Under the pieces are notes generated by a model. That model had not been told where the DNA came from. It did no database searches and saw only the letters and a list, made by a program, of their open reading frames with translations. From assembly GCA_009841225.1 (NCBI GenBank), contig VXMF01000011.1, positions 1 to 64,000 on the forward strand: 64,000 nucleotides of DNA, in the 5' to 3' direction. The DNA comes from Terriglobia bacterium (GTDB lineage Bacteria > Acidobacteriota > Terriglobia > Bryobacterales > UBA6623). Below, piece after piece: positions 45,816-55,448 of this stretch (position 1 is its first letter; every line of letters starts with the position of its first letter). The position numbers and the translations under genes were made by a program.

Positions 45816-48500
45816 ATGATTGGCGGTAGATTGCTCGCAGCTTGCATGGCTTTGGTCGTGCTCGCTACACCGGCGCTGGGCCAGTCAGCACCTAGCGCAG
45901 CCCGGGCGAGCGGTTCGGAGGTCGTGGAAGAGCTCCCTGAAGCGCTCGATGAGGAAGGACCCGAAAGCGAAGCTGGCGCGGTCTCCACGTCGGATGCTGC
46001 GGATCGAACACGGCTCAACCTGCTCGGCGAGGTGAACTCCGAGCAGGGAGAGGGGCGCCGTAACGAAAACGTCAGCCTGGCATTGATCGACAACAACGTG
46101 CTCAAGGAGCTCAATGAGCGGCTCGGCATTTCGGCCACCGCCGTCAAGAACCTTCAAATCGATCGTTCGTATTGGGCAACCGAGTTCGGCGGGCCGCCCG
46201 GGCGTCCCGTCCACGCCCCTCCGGCTCCGGCTTCGCGCGTGAACGGCAGCGTGTTCCTGACCCACACCAACAGTGCCGTCAGTGCGCGTTCGTTCTTCCA
46301 GGTCGGCGCGGTGCAGCCGGCTCGCAGCAACAACTACGGCGTAACGGTGGGGATGCCGGCGTGGAAGGGAGCCGCGCTCACGCTCAACGGCAGCCAGACG
46401 CGCAACAAGGGCCAGGTCAACGGCAACGTGCTTGTTCCGACGCTTGAGGAGCGTACGCCGCTCGCCACCGATCCCGCCACGCGGGCGTTTGTGCAGCGGA
46501 TCATGGATGCCTACCCCGTTGCGGCCCCGAATCGCCCGGACATCAATCTACGCGCCCTCAATACGAATGCGCCCCAGGACATTGCCAACGACCGGGTTGC
46601 GGCGACGCTGGACCAAGCGACTGGCGATAGCGGCCGCATCACCATGCGCTATGGCCTGGTGTTGCAAAACGTGGACGCGTTTCAGCTGGTCGGCGGCCAG
46701 AACCCGAATACGACCACGCGCAACCACCAATCCCGCATTACCTGGAATCGCAGCTGGACGCCCCGCCTGACTGCCGACTTCACTGCCGGCTTTGATCGGG
46801 TCGGCTCGCTGCTGATACCCGACGAGACCTCCATCGGGCCTTGGATCCGCGTCGGCCGCGAATTGGACTCGATCGGCCCGCCCGGTCGGTTTCCGGTGGA
46901 TCGGGCCGGCAATAACTTCCGCTACGGAGCCCGCCTGCGCTATCGCCGCGGCGACCATAACATCACCTTCGGCGGCGAGCTGCACCGCAGCCAGATCAAC
47001 GGGCGCGAGCTGCAAGATCACCGGGGGCGTTTCATCTTCCGGCAGAACTTCGGCAACGACGGCATAACCAATTTGCGTCTGGGCTTGGCGAGCAATTACT
47101 CGATTGCCATCGGCGACGTGCATCGGGGCTTCCGGCAGTGGATGTCGCAACTCTACTTCGGCGACGAGTGGAAAGCGAGCGGCAACCTCACGTTGAGCCT
47201 GGGCCTGCGCTGGGAGCCGGTCGCCCGGCCTACGGAGGTCAACGAGCTGACACGGATTCCTTACTCGTCGGACCTGAACAACTTCGCGCCGCGCTTCGGC
47301 TTTGCCTACAGGCTGCCGGGCAAGGGTGGGGTAATGCGCGCATCCTATGGCCTGCACTACGGCGAGATCTTCACGGCTACCTACATCCAGTCGCGCATCA
47401 ACCCGCCGCAGAACGTGACGGTCGTGGTCCAGACGCCCGATCTGGTTGATCCGTTGCAGGCGGTGCGACCGATCAAGCTCGATCCCAATGCGCGGTCGGT
47501 GAGATTTGACATTGCCCCCGATCTGGCTATCCCGTACACGCACAACTACAGCTATTCGTGGGAGTTCGAGATCGCGCGGGACTGGCAGTTGGATCTAGCC
47601 TACATCGGCAGTCGCTCCCACAAGCTGCTGTCGATGTACTTCCTCAACCGGGCGCGGGTGGTAGAGGGCATCCCACAGATCACGCGCACCGTCAATGCAC
47701 GGCGTCCGGATCAGCGCTATTTCAACGTGTTCCACGTGAACAATGGCTCGCGCGGGTTCTTCGATGCTGGCCGTGCGACATTGCGCGTTCCGCGCTGGGC
47801 CGGCGTCAGCCTGGAGGCCTCGTATTGGTGGAGCAAGGCGATCGACTTGGGCGGCAGCTACCTCAACACGGCGTCCAACGCCAACCGGAGGCAGACTGAG
47901 AGTCCTTCGGAGTTCGACCTCCACCACGAGTTGCGCGGCGTCAGCAACTTCGACCAGCCGCATGCCGCGCTGTTCAATTTCAGCTACCAGACACCTGCGT
48001 TGCGTACCAGCGCCGGGCTGCTTCGGAGCCTGTTCGGCGCGTGGCAGCTCAGCTCGGTCGTGCTGCTCAAGTCCGGCACGCCGTTCTCGGTGCAGGCCGG
48101 CTCGGACGCGCCAGGCTTCGGCAACGTGGACGGATCCCACAGCGACACGCCCATCCTTGAGGACCCGGCGATACTAGGACGCTCGATTGACGATCCCGAC
48201 ACTTCGGCCCAGCAATTGCCGACCAGCGCCTTCTCGTTCATCAAGCCCACCGATCAACGAGGCAATCTGGGCCGCAATACTTTTCGCCGGGACGGCATTG
48301 CAAATATAAACCTTGCCCTGTCCAAGGCCTGGCCGGTCGGCGAGAACAGACTGCTGCTGCGGGTCGAGTCGCTCAATTTCACGAACCATCCGCAGTTCCA
48401 GGATCCCGGTTCGAGCCTCGCGCAAGGCAATTTCGGAAAGATCACCAACACTCTCAACGATGGCCGGACCTTCCGGTTCACCTTGCGCTTCACGTTCTGA
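45816..48500 (+). CDS. TonB-receptor-like outer-membrane barrel without visible plug
   Basis: From ATG 45816 (signal MIGGRLLAACMALVVLATPALGQ) the protein is 894 residues. An acidic linker (about 35-65) is followed directly by barrel-like sequence, with blocks such as NNFAPRFGFAYRLPGKGG, LTLSLGLRWEP, and the C-terminal RFTLRFTF signature with terminal Phe. The CarboxypepD_reg and TonB plug domains that open the receptor at 733-4179 are not recognisable. A -10-like GATAAT at 45782-45787 lies upstream. It may be a porin-like derivative of the TonB receptor family, or a partner for a plug on another protein. Confidence 0.78.
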   Translation: MIGGRLLAACMALVVLATPALGQSAPSAARASGSEVVEELPEALDEEGPESEAGAVSTSDAADRTRLNLLGEVNSEQGEGRRNENVSLALIDNNVLKELNERLGISATAVKNLQIDRSYWATEFGGPPGRPVHAPPAPASRVNGSVFLTHTNSAVSARSFFQVGAVQPARSNNYGVTVGMPAWKGAALTLNGSQTRNKGQVNGNVLVPTLEERTPLATDPATRAFVQRIMDAYPVAAPNRPDINLRALNTNAPQDIANDRVAATLDQATGDSGRITMRYGLVLQNVDAFQLVGGQNPNTTTRNHQSRITWNRSWTPRLTADFTAGFDRVGSLLIPDETSIGPWIRVGRELDSIGPPGRFPVDRAGNNFRYGARLRYRRGDHNITFGGELHRSQINGRELQDHRGRFIFRQNFGNDGITNLRLGLASNYSIAIGDVHRGFRQWMSQLYFGDEWKASGNLTLSLGLRWEPVARPTEVNELTRIPYSSDLNNFAPRFGFAYRLPGKGGVMRASYGLHYGEIFTATYIQSRINPPQNVTVVVQTPDLVDPLQAVRPIKLDPNARSVRFDIAPDLAIPYTHNYSYSWEFEIARDWQLDLAYIGSRSHKLLSMYFLNRARVVEGIPQITRTVNARRPDQRYFNVFHVNNGSRGFFDAGRATLRVPRWAGVSLEASYWWSKAIDLGGSYLNTASNANRRQTESPSEFDLHHELRGVSNFDQPHAALFNFSYQTPALRTSAGLLRSLFGAWQLSSVVLLKSGTPFSVQAGSDAPGFGNVDGSHSDTPILEDPAILGRSIDDPDTSAQQLPTSAFSFIKPTDQRGNLGRNTFRRDGIANINLALSKAWPVGENRLLLRVESLNFTNHPQFQDPGSSLAQGNFGKITNTLNDGRTFRFTLRFTF

Positions 48501-48523
48501 CCGGCGGCGTCTGGCAGTCCCGG

Positions 48524-49360
48524 ATGAGCGAAGTTGCCCGGCTGTCGGAGGGCCTGCCGGCAGTGCCGCGGCTGGGTATCGCGACGCGGGGCAACACGAG
48601 CCTGTCCGACGGCGATGTCGACTACGCGCTTTCGCGGGGCGTGCGCTACTTCAATTGGTGCGGCAAGCCCGATGGCCTGTCGCGAGCTGTCGCCGAACTA
48701 GGGGTGCGGCGCAAGGAGGTCGTGCTTGCCGCGCAGTTCAAGGCACGCTCTGCCGAGCAGGCAGTGCGAGAAGTGGAATGGATGCTTGCGCACACGCGCA
48801 GCGAGCGCCTCGAGGTCGTGACCCTGTACTACGTGGAGTCGGCCGAAGAATGGAAGGCGATCACGGCCTCCGGAGGGGCATGGGAAGTGCTCGACCGCTA
48901 TCGGAGTGAAGGTCGCATCGGCATGCTCGGGGTGACCAGCCACCAGCGCTCGCTAGCCGCTGGCTGGGCTGCGGAGATCGCTCCAAGCGGCCGGCGGAGA
49001 CTCGACATGCTGATGATCCGCTACAACGCCGCTCACACCGGGGCGGAGCGGGACGTGTTCCCCGTAACGTCCGAACTTGGAATGCCAGTCGTGACGTTCA
49101 CCGGGCTCCGCTGGCGCGATCTGTTGAGATCCACACCGGACGATCCGCCCGATCTGCCGCCTCCCACCGCGGAGGAGTGCTATCGCTTCTGCATGCTGCA
49201 TCCGGCGGTGAGCGTTGCGCTGGCCGCGCCGAATGGTCGAACCGAACTTGAGGAGGCGCTGAGGGCGCTCGATGGACGGATTGAGTGTGACGAAGCTTGG
49301 GAAGAGCGCATGCGAGCGCACGGCCAGCGCGTCCATCAGCATGCTCGCGAGTTCTGGTAA
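48524..49360 (+). CDS. aldo/keto reductase-like protein lacking the catalytic tetrad
   Basis: A 278-residue TIM barrel of the aldo/keto reductase type (RLGIATRGNTSLSDGDVDYALSRGVRYF, IGMLGVTSHQRSLA). The catalytic Asp-Tyr block, normally FDTAxxYG, reads FNWCGKPDGL, and the His position, normally in LxxxHW, reads TLYYVESAEE. So the Asp, Tyr and His of the tetrad look lost. It may be a binding protein or have a changed chemistry. It follows the TonB-like gene after 23 bases and may be co-transcribed. Confidence 0.72.
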   Translation: MSEVARLSEGLPAVPRLGIATRGNTSLSDGDVDYALSRGVRYFNWCGKPDGLSRAVAELGVRRKEVVLAAQFKARSAEQAVREVEWMLAHTRSERLEVVTLYYVESAEEWKAITASGGAWEVLDRYRSEGRIGMLGVTSHQRSLAAGWAAEIAPSGRRRLDMLMIRYNAAHTGAERDVFPVTSELGMPVVTFTGLRWRDLLRSTPDDPPDLPPPTAEECYRFCMLHPAVSVALAAPNGRTELEEALRALDGRIECDEAWEERMRAHGQRVHQHAREFW

Positions 49361-49514
49361 GGGGCGCTATCGCGACCGCGCGAGGCGCGGGCGGAGCGGC
49401 TGCGTTGGGCAAGCTTGTGCGCCAGAGCTGGCGACTGATGCGAACCGGGCTACCTGCCCGGGCTCCGACGCTGCGGCCTAGCTTGGGCGCTTGGCATCCC
49501 CTGCAGGAAGCTTC

Positions 49515-50372
49515 CTACCTTTCGCCCCAGCGCATCTTGCTGCGCAACACATCGAAGAAGGGCACGTCATTGGTTTGCACGATATCCACGGTGTGGCTGG
49601 CCTGCCACAGGCGCAGCCGGTCCTGCGGTTCCAGATGGCGGCCCACTTGGCCATCTATGCTCAGGAAGTTCCCCTCCTCGCCATCTAGGATGCGCACTTC
49701 GACCGTGGCGGTTGCGGGCAAGACGACCGCTCGGTTGGAAAGCGTATGCGGGCAGATCGGCGTGAGTGTAAGGGCTGCTACGTCCGGAGCCATCACCGGT
49801 CCTCCGGCCGATAGCGAGTATGCGGTCGATCCGGTCGGCGTCGAAACGATCAAGCCATCGGAGCGGTAGCCGCAGACGAACTCGCCATCGGCATAGGCCT
49901 CCAGATGCAGCAGTCTTGCGACAGCGCTGTTCGCGACGACGATGTCATTGAGCGCGAAGAAGCGGTCAACCACCTCTCCATCCCGTTCCAGATCGGCTTC
50001 GAGCACCATTCGCGAGTCGAGCTTGAATGCCGAGCGTGCCACGCCTTCCAGGGCGGCAGGAAGCTCGTCCGGGCCGATCGTCATCATGAACCCCAGCCCG
50101 CCTAGGTTCACAGCCAGCAGAGGCGTCTGCCGCGGTCCGACCGCCCGGGCGGCCGACAGCAGTGTCCCGTCGCCGCCGAGAACTATGATCAGGTCGCACT
50201 CTTCCGGCAGGCGATCGCGATCCATGCCATCGGTGCGGTGCAAGTAGTCTGCCGTGGGCGCATCGATCTTGACGTGCATGTCGTGCTCGGCCGCCCACTC
50301 CAAGATGTCGTGAAGCAGCGCGGGAATGTCGGCGCGCTCCGGCTTGCTGACTATGCCGACCGTGCGGATCAC
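49515..50372 (-). CDS. nadK: NAD kinase
   Basis: Phosphorylates NAD to NADP. From GTG 50372 (overlapping the tlyA stop as GTGA) the protein is 285 residues. Conserved blocks GGDGTLLSAAR, NLGGLGFMM, SDGLIVSTPTGSTAYSLSAGGPV and FLSIDGQ are intact. The nadK-tlyA pairing is common in bacteria. An upstream in-frame extension to 50486 is ruled out by the overlap and family length. Confidence 0.93.
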   Translation of the reverse strand: MIRTVGIVSKPERADIPALLHDILEWAAEHDMHVKIDAPTADYLHRTDGMDRDRLPEECDLIIVLGGDGTLLSAARAVGPRQTPLLAVNLGGLGFMMTIGPDELPAALEGVARSAFKLDSRMVLEADLERDGEVVDRFFALNDIVVANSAVARLLHLEAYADGEFVCGYRSDGLIVSTPTGSTAYSLSAGGPVMAPDVAALTLTPICPHTLSNRAVVLPATATVEVRILDGEEGNFLSIDGQVGRHLEPQDRLRLWQASHTVDIVQTNDVPFFDVLRSKMRWGER

Positions 50373-51148
50373 GCGACCCCCTTGGTGGAGGGTGCGCGCC
50401 AAGTCGTCCCGTGCAGCAAGAACTCGCGGTTGCCAGAGGCGCCCAGCAGCGGGCTTTCGATCCACTCCACGGGATCGAATCCGCATTCCAGCATCGCCTC
50501 GCGTACAGACTCGACCACTGCCATGTGCTTTTCATGGTCGCGCACTACGCCGCCCTTGCCCACCTCTCCCTTGCCGACCTCGAACTGCGGCTTTGCAAGC
50601 ACGATGGCCTCGCTACCGGGAGAGAGCAAGTCTTGGAATCGCGGCAGGATCTTCGTCACCGAGATGAAGCTGACATCGCAACATGCGAAGGACACGCGCT
50701 CGCCCAGGTGGGCCTGTGTGAGGTATCTGGCGTTGCATTGCTCGAGCACATGCACGCGCTCGTCGTTGCGCAGAGACCAGTGCAACTGGTTGGTTCCGAC
50801 ATCGACTGCGTGTACGCGGGCGGCGCCGAGCTGCAGCAGGCAGTCAGTGAACCCTCCGGTCGAAGCCCCGATGTCTAGGCAGGCCGCACCTGCGACGTCG
50901 ATTCCGAAGTGGGCCATGGCCGCGGCGAGCTTCTCGCCGCCACGGCTTACAAACTGGGGCTGCTGATGCAGAAGACGGACCGAAGCGTCACGTCCGATCA
51001 GGCGGCCGGGTTTGTCGGCTTTCTGTTCGTTGACCAAGACTTCGCCGGCCATCACCATGGCCTGCGCTTGTTGGCGGGAGGCAACCAGACCCCGTTCGAC
51101 GATCAACTGATCTACCCTGATGCGCCGCAAACCGAAGCTAAGCTGCAT
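50369..51148 (-). CDS. tlyA: TlyA-family rRNA 2'-O-methyltransferase
   Basis: A 259-residue protein with an N-terminal S4 RNA-binding domain (RIRVDQLIVERGLVASRQQAQAM) and an FtsJ-like methyltransferase (SRGGEKLAAAMAHFG, SAM motif LDIGASTGGFTDCLL, VLAKPQFEVGKGEVG). Family members methylate cytidines in 16S/23S rRNA. It is between surE (4-base gap) and nadK (GTGA overlap). Confidence 0.92.
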   Translation of the reverse strand: MQLSFGLRRIRVDQLIVERGLVASRQQAQAMVMAGEVLVNEQKADKPGRLIGRDASVRLLHQQPQFVSRGGEKLAAAMAHFGIDVAGAACLDIGASTGGFTDCLLQLGAARVHAVDVGTNQLHWSLRNDERVHVLEQCNARYLTQAHLGERVSFACCDVSFISVTKILPRFQDLLSPGSEAIVLAKPQFEVGKGEVGKGGVVRDHEKHMAVVESVREAMLECGFDPVEWIESPLLGASGNREFLLHGTTWRAPSTKGVA

Positions 51149-51152
51149 TGTC

Positions 51153-51860
51153 TCACGGCAACCTTAGCAGCGAGACGGCGATACTCCCGCCGAAGCATAC
51201 ATCGACATCCCGGCCCGGGCTGCGCGGGCGCTGGCTGTACACACCGCGATAGGAATAGTGGTCGCCGTCCACCTCGTAGGCCAGATGCACCGGATTCGTA
51301 TCTATGGCACATTCCACTACAGGCGGGTCGGCAGATCCGGGAACCGGACAGGGCAAGTTGACATTCCAGTACTCTCCTTTCTGGAGCGGCTTGGCGAGCA
51401 GGCCGGGCAGCAGTTTCCGAACCCAATCGGTCGCACGCTGCCAGTCCGCGGCGCTAAGCACCCTGTCGCGGTAGTGCGAGACCGCAATCGCAGGAACGCC
51501 TAGCAGGGCGGCCTCTCGCACGGCAGCGACCGTCCCCGAATAGTAGATGTCCGCCCCGAGGTTGGCTCCGTGATTGATTCCGGCGAGCACCCAGTCGAAG
51601 CCGTCGCGAAGCTCATGCAAGGCGATGCGGACGCAGTCCGCGGGCAGCGAATCGACGGCAATGTGGCGCCGGTCTAGGCGGGAGGCGCGAATCGGCCGGG
51701 CCGTTGTGACTTGGTGGCTGCAGGCGGAATGCTCTGCAGACGGAGCGACGATCGTTGACACGGCCCCTGTGGGCAGAGCCGCCTCCAAGGCTGCCAGCCC
51801 GGGAGCGACGATGCCGTCGTCGTTCGTCAGCAGGAATCGTGTTGACTTTGGCGAGGGCAT
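51153..51860 (-). CDS. surE: 5'-nucleotidase/phosphatase SurE
   Basis: A 235-residue metal-dependent nucleoside monophosphatase. The metal-binding LTNDDGIVAPGL and the INHGANLGADIYYSGTVAAVREA segments are diagnostic. ATG 51860 gives MPSPKSTRFLLTNDDG, the normal family start; the longer frame to 52016 is not supported. First gene of the surE-tlyA-nadK operon. Confidence 0.93.
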   Translation of the reverse strand: MPSPKSTRFLLTNDDGIVAPGLAALEAALPTGAVSTIVAPSAEHSACSHQVTTARPIRASRLDRRHIAVDSLPADCVRIALHELRDGFDWVLAGINHGANLGADIYYSGTVAAVREAALLGVPAIAVSHYRDRVLSAADWQRATDWVRKLLPGLLAKPLQKGEYWNVNLPCPVPGSADPPVVECAIDTNPVHLAYEVDGDHYSYRGVYSQRPRSPGRDVDVCFGGSIAVSLLRLP

Positions 51861-52086
51861 CAAAGAACCATTCTGACAGCGAGATGGTGCCGAACTACTC
51901 TGGCCGCTTCCGGCCTGCGCCACTCTGCCTCTCCGTGCGTCGCGGCGCACCGGCTTGGCGGAGTCTGCCAGCTGGAACTGCGCCGCGGACAACCGAGTGT
52001 CGTCCTCCGCGCTCATGCTCGCGCCGGGACCCCGTCATGGGCGGAGCGGCGCTGAGGGCGTGTGGTTATACTGGGCAGAGAAGTGT

Positions 52087-52176
52087 GGTGAGGTGCGAGA
52101 GTGGTTGAATCGGGCGGTCTCGAAAACCGTTGAGCCTTTATGGGTTCCGTGGGTTCGAATCCCACCCTCACCGCCA
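52087..52176 (+). tRNA. tRNA-Ser (anticodon CGA)
   Basis: The acceptor stem GGTGAGG/CCTCACC pairs perfectly, with discriminator G and an encoded CCA. The anticodon loop CTCGAAA gives CGA (Ser). A long variable arm (class II tRNA) lies after the anticodon stem, and the T loop is GGGTTCGAATCCC. Ninety bases, standard for tRNA-Ser. Confidence 0.96.
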
Positions 52177-52418
52177 TAAGTCAGGTTTAACTTATTGATA
52201 ATTAAGGATTTAACATCGAGCATACTATCGTCCATTTGTTCCACGACCAAAGCCAGCTGGGAGAAGCACGCGCCTTAATCTGCTGGTGACGGCGGGGAGA
52301 AGCACGAATTCCGCTGCCTTCCGTCGTCTCGACGACCTCGGCGCCATTGGAGCGAGCCCGCGCGGACCCGCATGACTATAATCAACAGTCTCTTGTCTCG
52401 CGAAGTCTAGGCCCGCCA
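52177..52418. other. AT-rich gap downstream of tRNA-Ser
   Basis: The first ~60 bases after the tRNA are markedly AT-rich (AACTTATTGATAATTAAG region), unlike the rest of the window. No gene, integrase or repeated att core was found here. Confidence 0.4.
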
Positions 52419-53837
52419 GTGACCATCCCCAAGCTGCTCCTAGCTCTGGCCATGTCCCTTTCAGCTGCCATGCAGGCAGCCGCCGCCAGCCCGGACATTC
52501 TCCTGATCGCTGTCGATGACCTCAACGACTGGGTCGGACCGCTCGGGGGACATCCTCAGGCAAGTACGCCCAACATCGACCGTCTCGCCAGACGGGGGAT
52601 GACGTTCGCGAATGCGCACGTTACGGCGCCGCTCTGCAATCCGTCGCGCGCGTCGCTGATGAGCGGGATGCTGACATCCTCCTTCGGGGTATACCTTAAT
52701 CGCCAGGACTGGAGGAAGGCTCCGGCACTGCAAGGCAAGCCCGTGTTGCCGCTGTTCCTGCAAAGGAACGGCTACCGCACTCTAGGTGGCGGCAAACTGT
52801 TCCACGCGGCGACAGTCAATCCGCTCCAGTTCTATGGCCTGCTCCCAAAGGAAGGATTCGACGACTTCTATCCGGCTCCGAACCGGCAGCTTCCAGACGA
52901 AATTCGGCCGTTGGGGCGCCCCGTCAACAAGAATCCGGGGTTCATTAGTGGGTTCTTCGATTGGGCGCCAGTGACCGCGGAGGATTCCGCCATGGGTGAC
53001 GGCCAGGTCGTTGCGTGGGCGAGCCGACAGCTCCGGGTGAATCGCGACAAGCCTCTGTTCCTCGGCGTCGGGATCTACCGACCGCACATTCCGTGGTATG
53101 TCCCGCAGCGCTACTTTGACATGCATCCCATCGATCGGATCGAATTGCCTGCGACCTTGCCTAACGATCTGGACGATGTGCCCGGGTCGGTTCGCTACGC
53201 CTCGAACCAGAGGGTGCATAAGTGGATCCTCGACAGCGGCAACTGGGGGCGAGGCGTGCAGGCGTACTTGGCGAGCATCAGTTTCGCCGACGCGATGGTG
53301 GGTCGGCTGCTCGACGCATTGGATACGAGCGGGCGCGCGGAGAACACGGTCGTCGTTCTCTTCTCCGATCACGGATATCACTTGGGTGAAAAGAGCCAGT
53401 GGCGCAAATACACGCTTTGGGAGGATTCGACCCACGTCCCGCTGATCGTGGTCGCGCCGGGGATCACCACGCCAGGGGCGCGGTCGTCAGCGCCGGTATC
53501 GACGTTGGATCTCTATCCGACCCTTGCCGATCTTGCAGGTCTGGAGCCTCCCGATCACTTGCAGGGGAATAGCCTGCGGCCGCTACTCGAGAGCGCGGAA
53601 GCGGATTGGCCCCACCACGCGATCACGACATATCAGTTCGGCAATCACTCGGTGCGGACTCGTCACTACCGCTACATCCGCTACAAAGACGGGGACGAGG
53701 AACTCTATGACCACCGTGTCGACCCGCACGAGTGGCACAACCTAGCTTTCTTACCTGAGCACGCCGACCTCAAGGCACGTTTGCGGTCCTTGCTCCCGGC
53801 GGTCAACGTTGAACCGATCCGATTCAATTGGCGTTAG
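52419..53837 (+). CDS. exported sulfatase (iduronate-2-sulfatase-like)
   Basis: A 472-residue family S1 sulfatase from GTG 52419 with a Sec signal (LLLALAMSLSAAMQAAAA). The formylglycine motif CNPSRASLMSG is intact and the metal site shows in LLIAVDDLNDW and FSDHGYHLGEKSQW. It should cleave sulfate esters, probably from a sulfated glycan, in the periplasm. A formylglycine-generating enzyme gene is not in the window. Convergent with the second sulfatase gene. Confidence 0.92.
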   Translation: MTIPKLLLALAMSLSAAMQAAAASPDILLIAVDDLNDWVGPLGGHPQASTPNIDRLARRGMTFANAHVTAPLCNPSRASLMSGMLTSSFGVYLNRQDWRKAPALQGKPVLPLFLQRNGYRTLGGGKLFHAATVNPLQFYGLLPKEGFDDFYPAPNRQLPDEIRPLGRPVNKNPGFISGFFDWAPVTAEDSAMGDGQVVAWASRQLRVNRDKPLFLGVGIYRPHIPWYVPQRYFDMHPIDRIELPATLPNDLDDVPGSVRYASNQRVHKWILDSGNWGRGVQAYLASISFADAMVGRLLDALDTSGRAENTVVVLFSDHGYHLGEKSQWRKYTLWEDSTHVPLIVVAPGITTPGARSSAPVSTLDLYPTLADLAGLEPPDHLQGNSLRPLLESAEADWPHHAITTYQFGNHSVRTRHYRYIRYKDGDEELYDHRVDPHEWHNLAFLPEHADLKARLRSLLPAVNVEPIRFNWR

Positions 53838-54021
53838 ATCGCTGTTGGACACCGCATAGCGTCACTAACGCGCACTGATCACGCGGGTAGCAAACTGAGC
53901 AGACCAGCCATTGGCCTGGGTCAGTCGACTTTGCGGCAGTGCACCAAGCGTTGCAACAGGACCGTCCTCTGCCCCGTCTTTGGCAGGGAATCGGTATCGC
54001 GGTCGACGCCCGGGCTGCCGC

Positions 54022-55356
54022 CTAATCCTCGGTCTTGCGTGTTTCCGCCCCGACGTCGGAAAGGAATCCCAGCAGTGCTCGATGCAGCTTGCGGGCTATC
54101 GCCGGTTCTTCGCGGGCGAGGTTGTTAGCCTCTCCAATGTCCGCGCCCAGATCGAACAACTCGACTTCGTTCCGCGCCCACGTCTTCACCAACTTCCACC
54201 GTCCTTGGCGGATCGCGCTCTGAGCCCGGCGGCTGACGGATTGGTGGAAGACCAGGAACTCGCGCTGTCGGGAAACAGCGGTCCCACCGTGAAGCACGTC
54301 GCGGAGGGTGCCGCCGTCCACCGTCGTGGGAAGGCCTTCGGGATACCCGGCTAGGTCTGCCAGCGTCGGCAGTATGTCTAGCCCAGTTACGGGCGTGCGG
54401 TTAACGCTTCCGGGCTTGATTCCGGGGCCAGCCACGAGGAACGGAACTCGAATGCCGCCCTCGTACATCGACCCCTTGGCGCCACGCAGGGGGTGGTTTC
54501 TCGGCATTGGCGGATCGCCTGCGCTTGGCAGCGTTGCCCGCCCGCCGTTGTCCGAGAGGAAGAATACGTATGTGTTGCGGTCCAGGCCCAGTTCGTGAAT
54601 CTTGTCTAGTACCTTCCCGATCGAGGCGTCCATATCCGCCGTCATGGCGGCGAACGGCGGGAAGTAGTGCTTCTTGCCGGCCTTCCAACGTTGCACGAGG
54701 TCGAAGGTCGGTTGGCGGTAGAAGATGTCCAGATGCACGGCATAGTGTGAGATCTGGAGGTAGAACGGCCCGCCAGTCGCCGCTTGATCCTCGAGGAACT
54801 CGCACGCGCGGCCTGTGATGTGGTCAATCAGCTTCGGATCGGTGGCCGCCGCCGGTCCGCCGGAACCCTTACCGCCTCCTGTGCCATTGCCTGTGTCCCC
54901 GTCGCTGAAGTCGTAGCCCATCTCCGCGGGCAGGGGCCTGTCGAAGCGATGGTCCCACTTGCCGAAGTGAGCCAGCTTGTAACGCGCGTCCGCGGCCTTG
55001 AGCAGCTTGGGAATATTGAGCTGCTGGCGGTACGCCTTGGGCCAGTTCTGCTGGTCGTGCTGATATAGGTGCCGCGCCGGCGTCTGGCCCACCTGCAGGC
55101 TCCGCCTGGTCGGGCAGCAGAACGGTGCCGGGGCGTATCCATCCGTAAACGTCATGCCCAGCCGGGCCAAGCGTTCCAGAGCGGGAGTCTGGAAGTAGTC
55201 ACTTCGCGACCTAGGGTCTGCCGGGTCCATCGCCGCGGACGAACCGACCCAGCTCTGGTCGTCGCTCAGGATGACGACGAAGTTGGGACGATCTTGCGCC
55301 GGAAGCTCCGTCCACAGAATCGCGAGCAGCGCCAGAAGCTTGAAGTTGCCCGCCAT
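54022..55356 (-). CDS. exported sulfatase (arylsulfatase-like)
   Basis: A 444-residue family S1 sulfatase from ATG 55356, signal LKLLALLAILWTELPAQ-like. The active-site block FCCPTRRSLQVGQ fits C-x-P-x-R, with a second Cys in the x position. Metal and substrate residues show in VVILSDDQSW and FLSDNGGRA. It has 54 residues in the metal-bridging loop before the active site that are rich in Asp/Ser. A different substrate from the neighbouring sulfatase is likely since the two are only distantly similar. Confidence 0.9.
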   Translation of the reverse strand: MAGNFKLLALLAILWTELPAQDRPNFVVILSDDQSWVGSSAAMDPADPRSRSDYFQTPALERLARLGMTFTDGYAPAPFCCPTRRSLQVGQTPARHLYQHDQQNWPKAYRQQLNIPKLLKAADARYKLAHFGKWDHRFDRPLPAEMGYDFSDGDTGNGTGGGKGSGGPAAATDPKLIDHITGRACEFLEDQAATGGPFYLQISHYAVHLDIFYRQPTFDLVQRWKAGKKHYFPPFAAMTADMDASIGKVLDKIHELGLDRNTYVFFLSDNGGRATLPSAGDPPMPRNHPLRGAKGSMYEGGIRVPFLVAGPGIKPGSVNRTPVTGLDILPTLADLAGYPEGLPTTVDGGTLRDVLHGGTAVSRQREFLVFHQSVSRRAQSAIRQGRWKLVKTWARNEVELFDLGADIGEANNLAREEPAIARKLHRALLGFLSDVGAETRKTED

Positions 55357-55448
55357 GATGGCGTCAATCTTAGCCGAGATCCGCGCCAAGGAAATTCCAG
55401 CGCTGTTCAAGCATTCGGCGCTAGACTGGTCGCGAAAGGAGGGTTGGC

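Noticed and set aside
51861..52016. N-terminal extension of SurE
   Set aside because: The 52 extra residues do not match SurE, and MPSPKSTRFLLTNDDG is the normal start.
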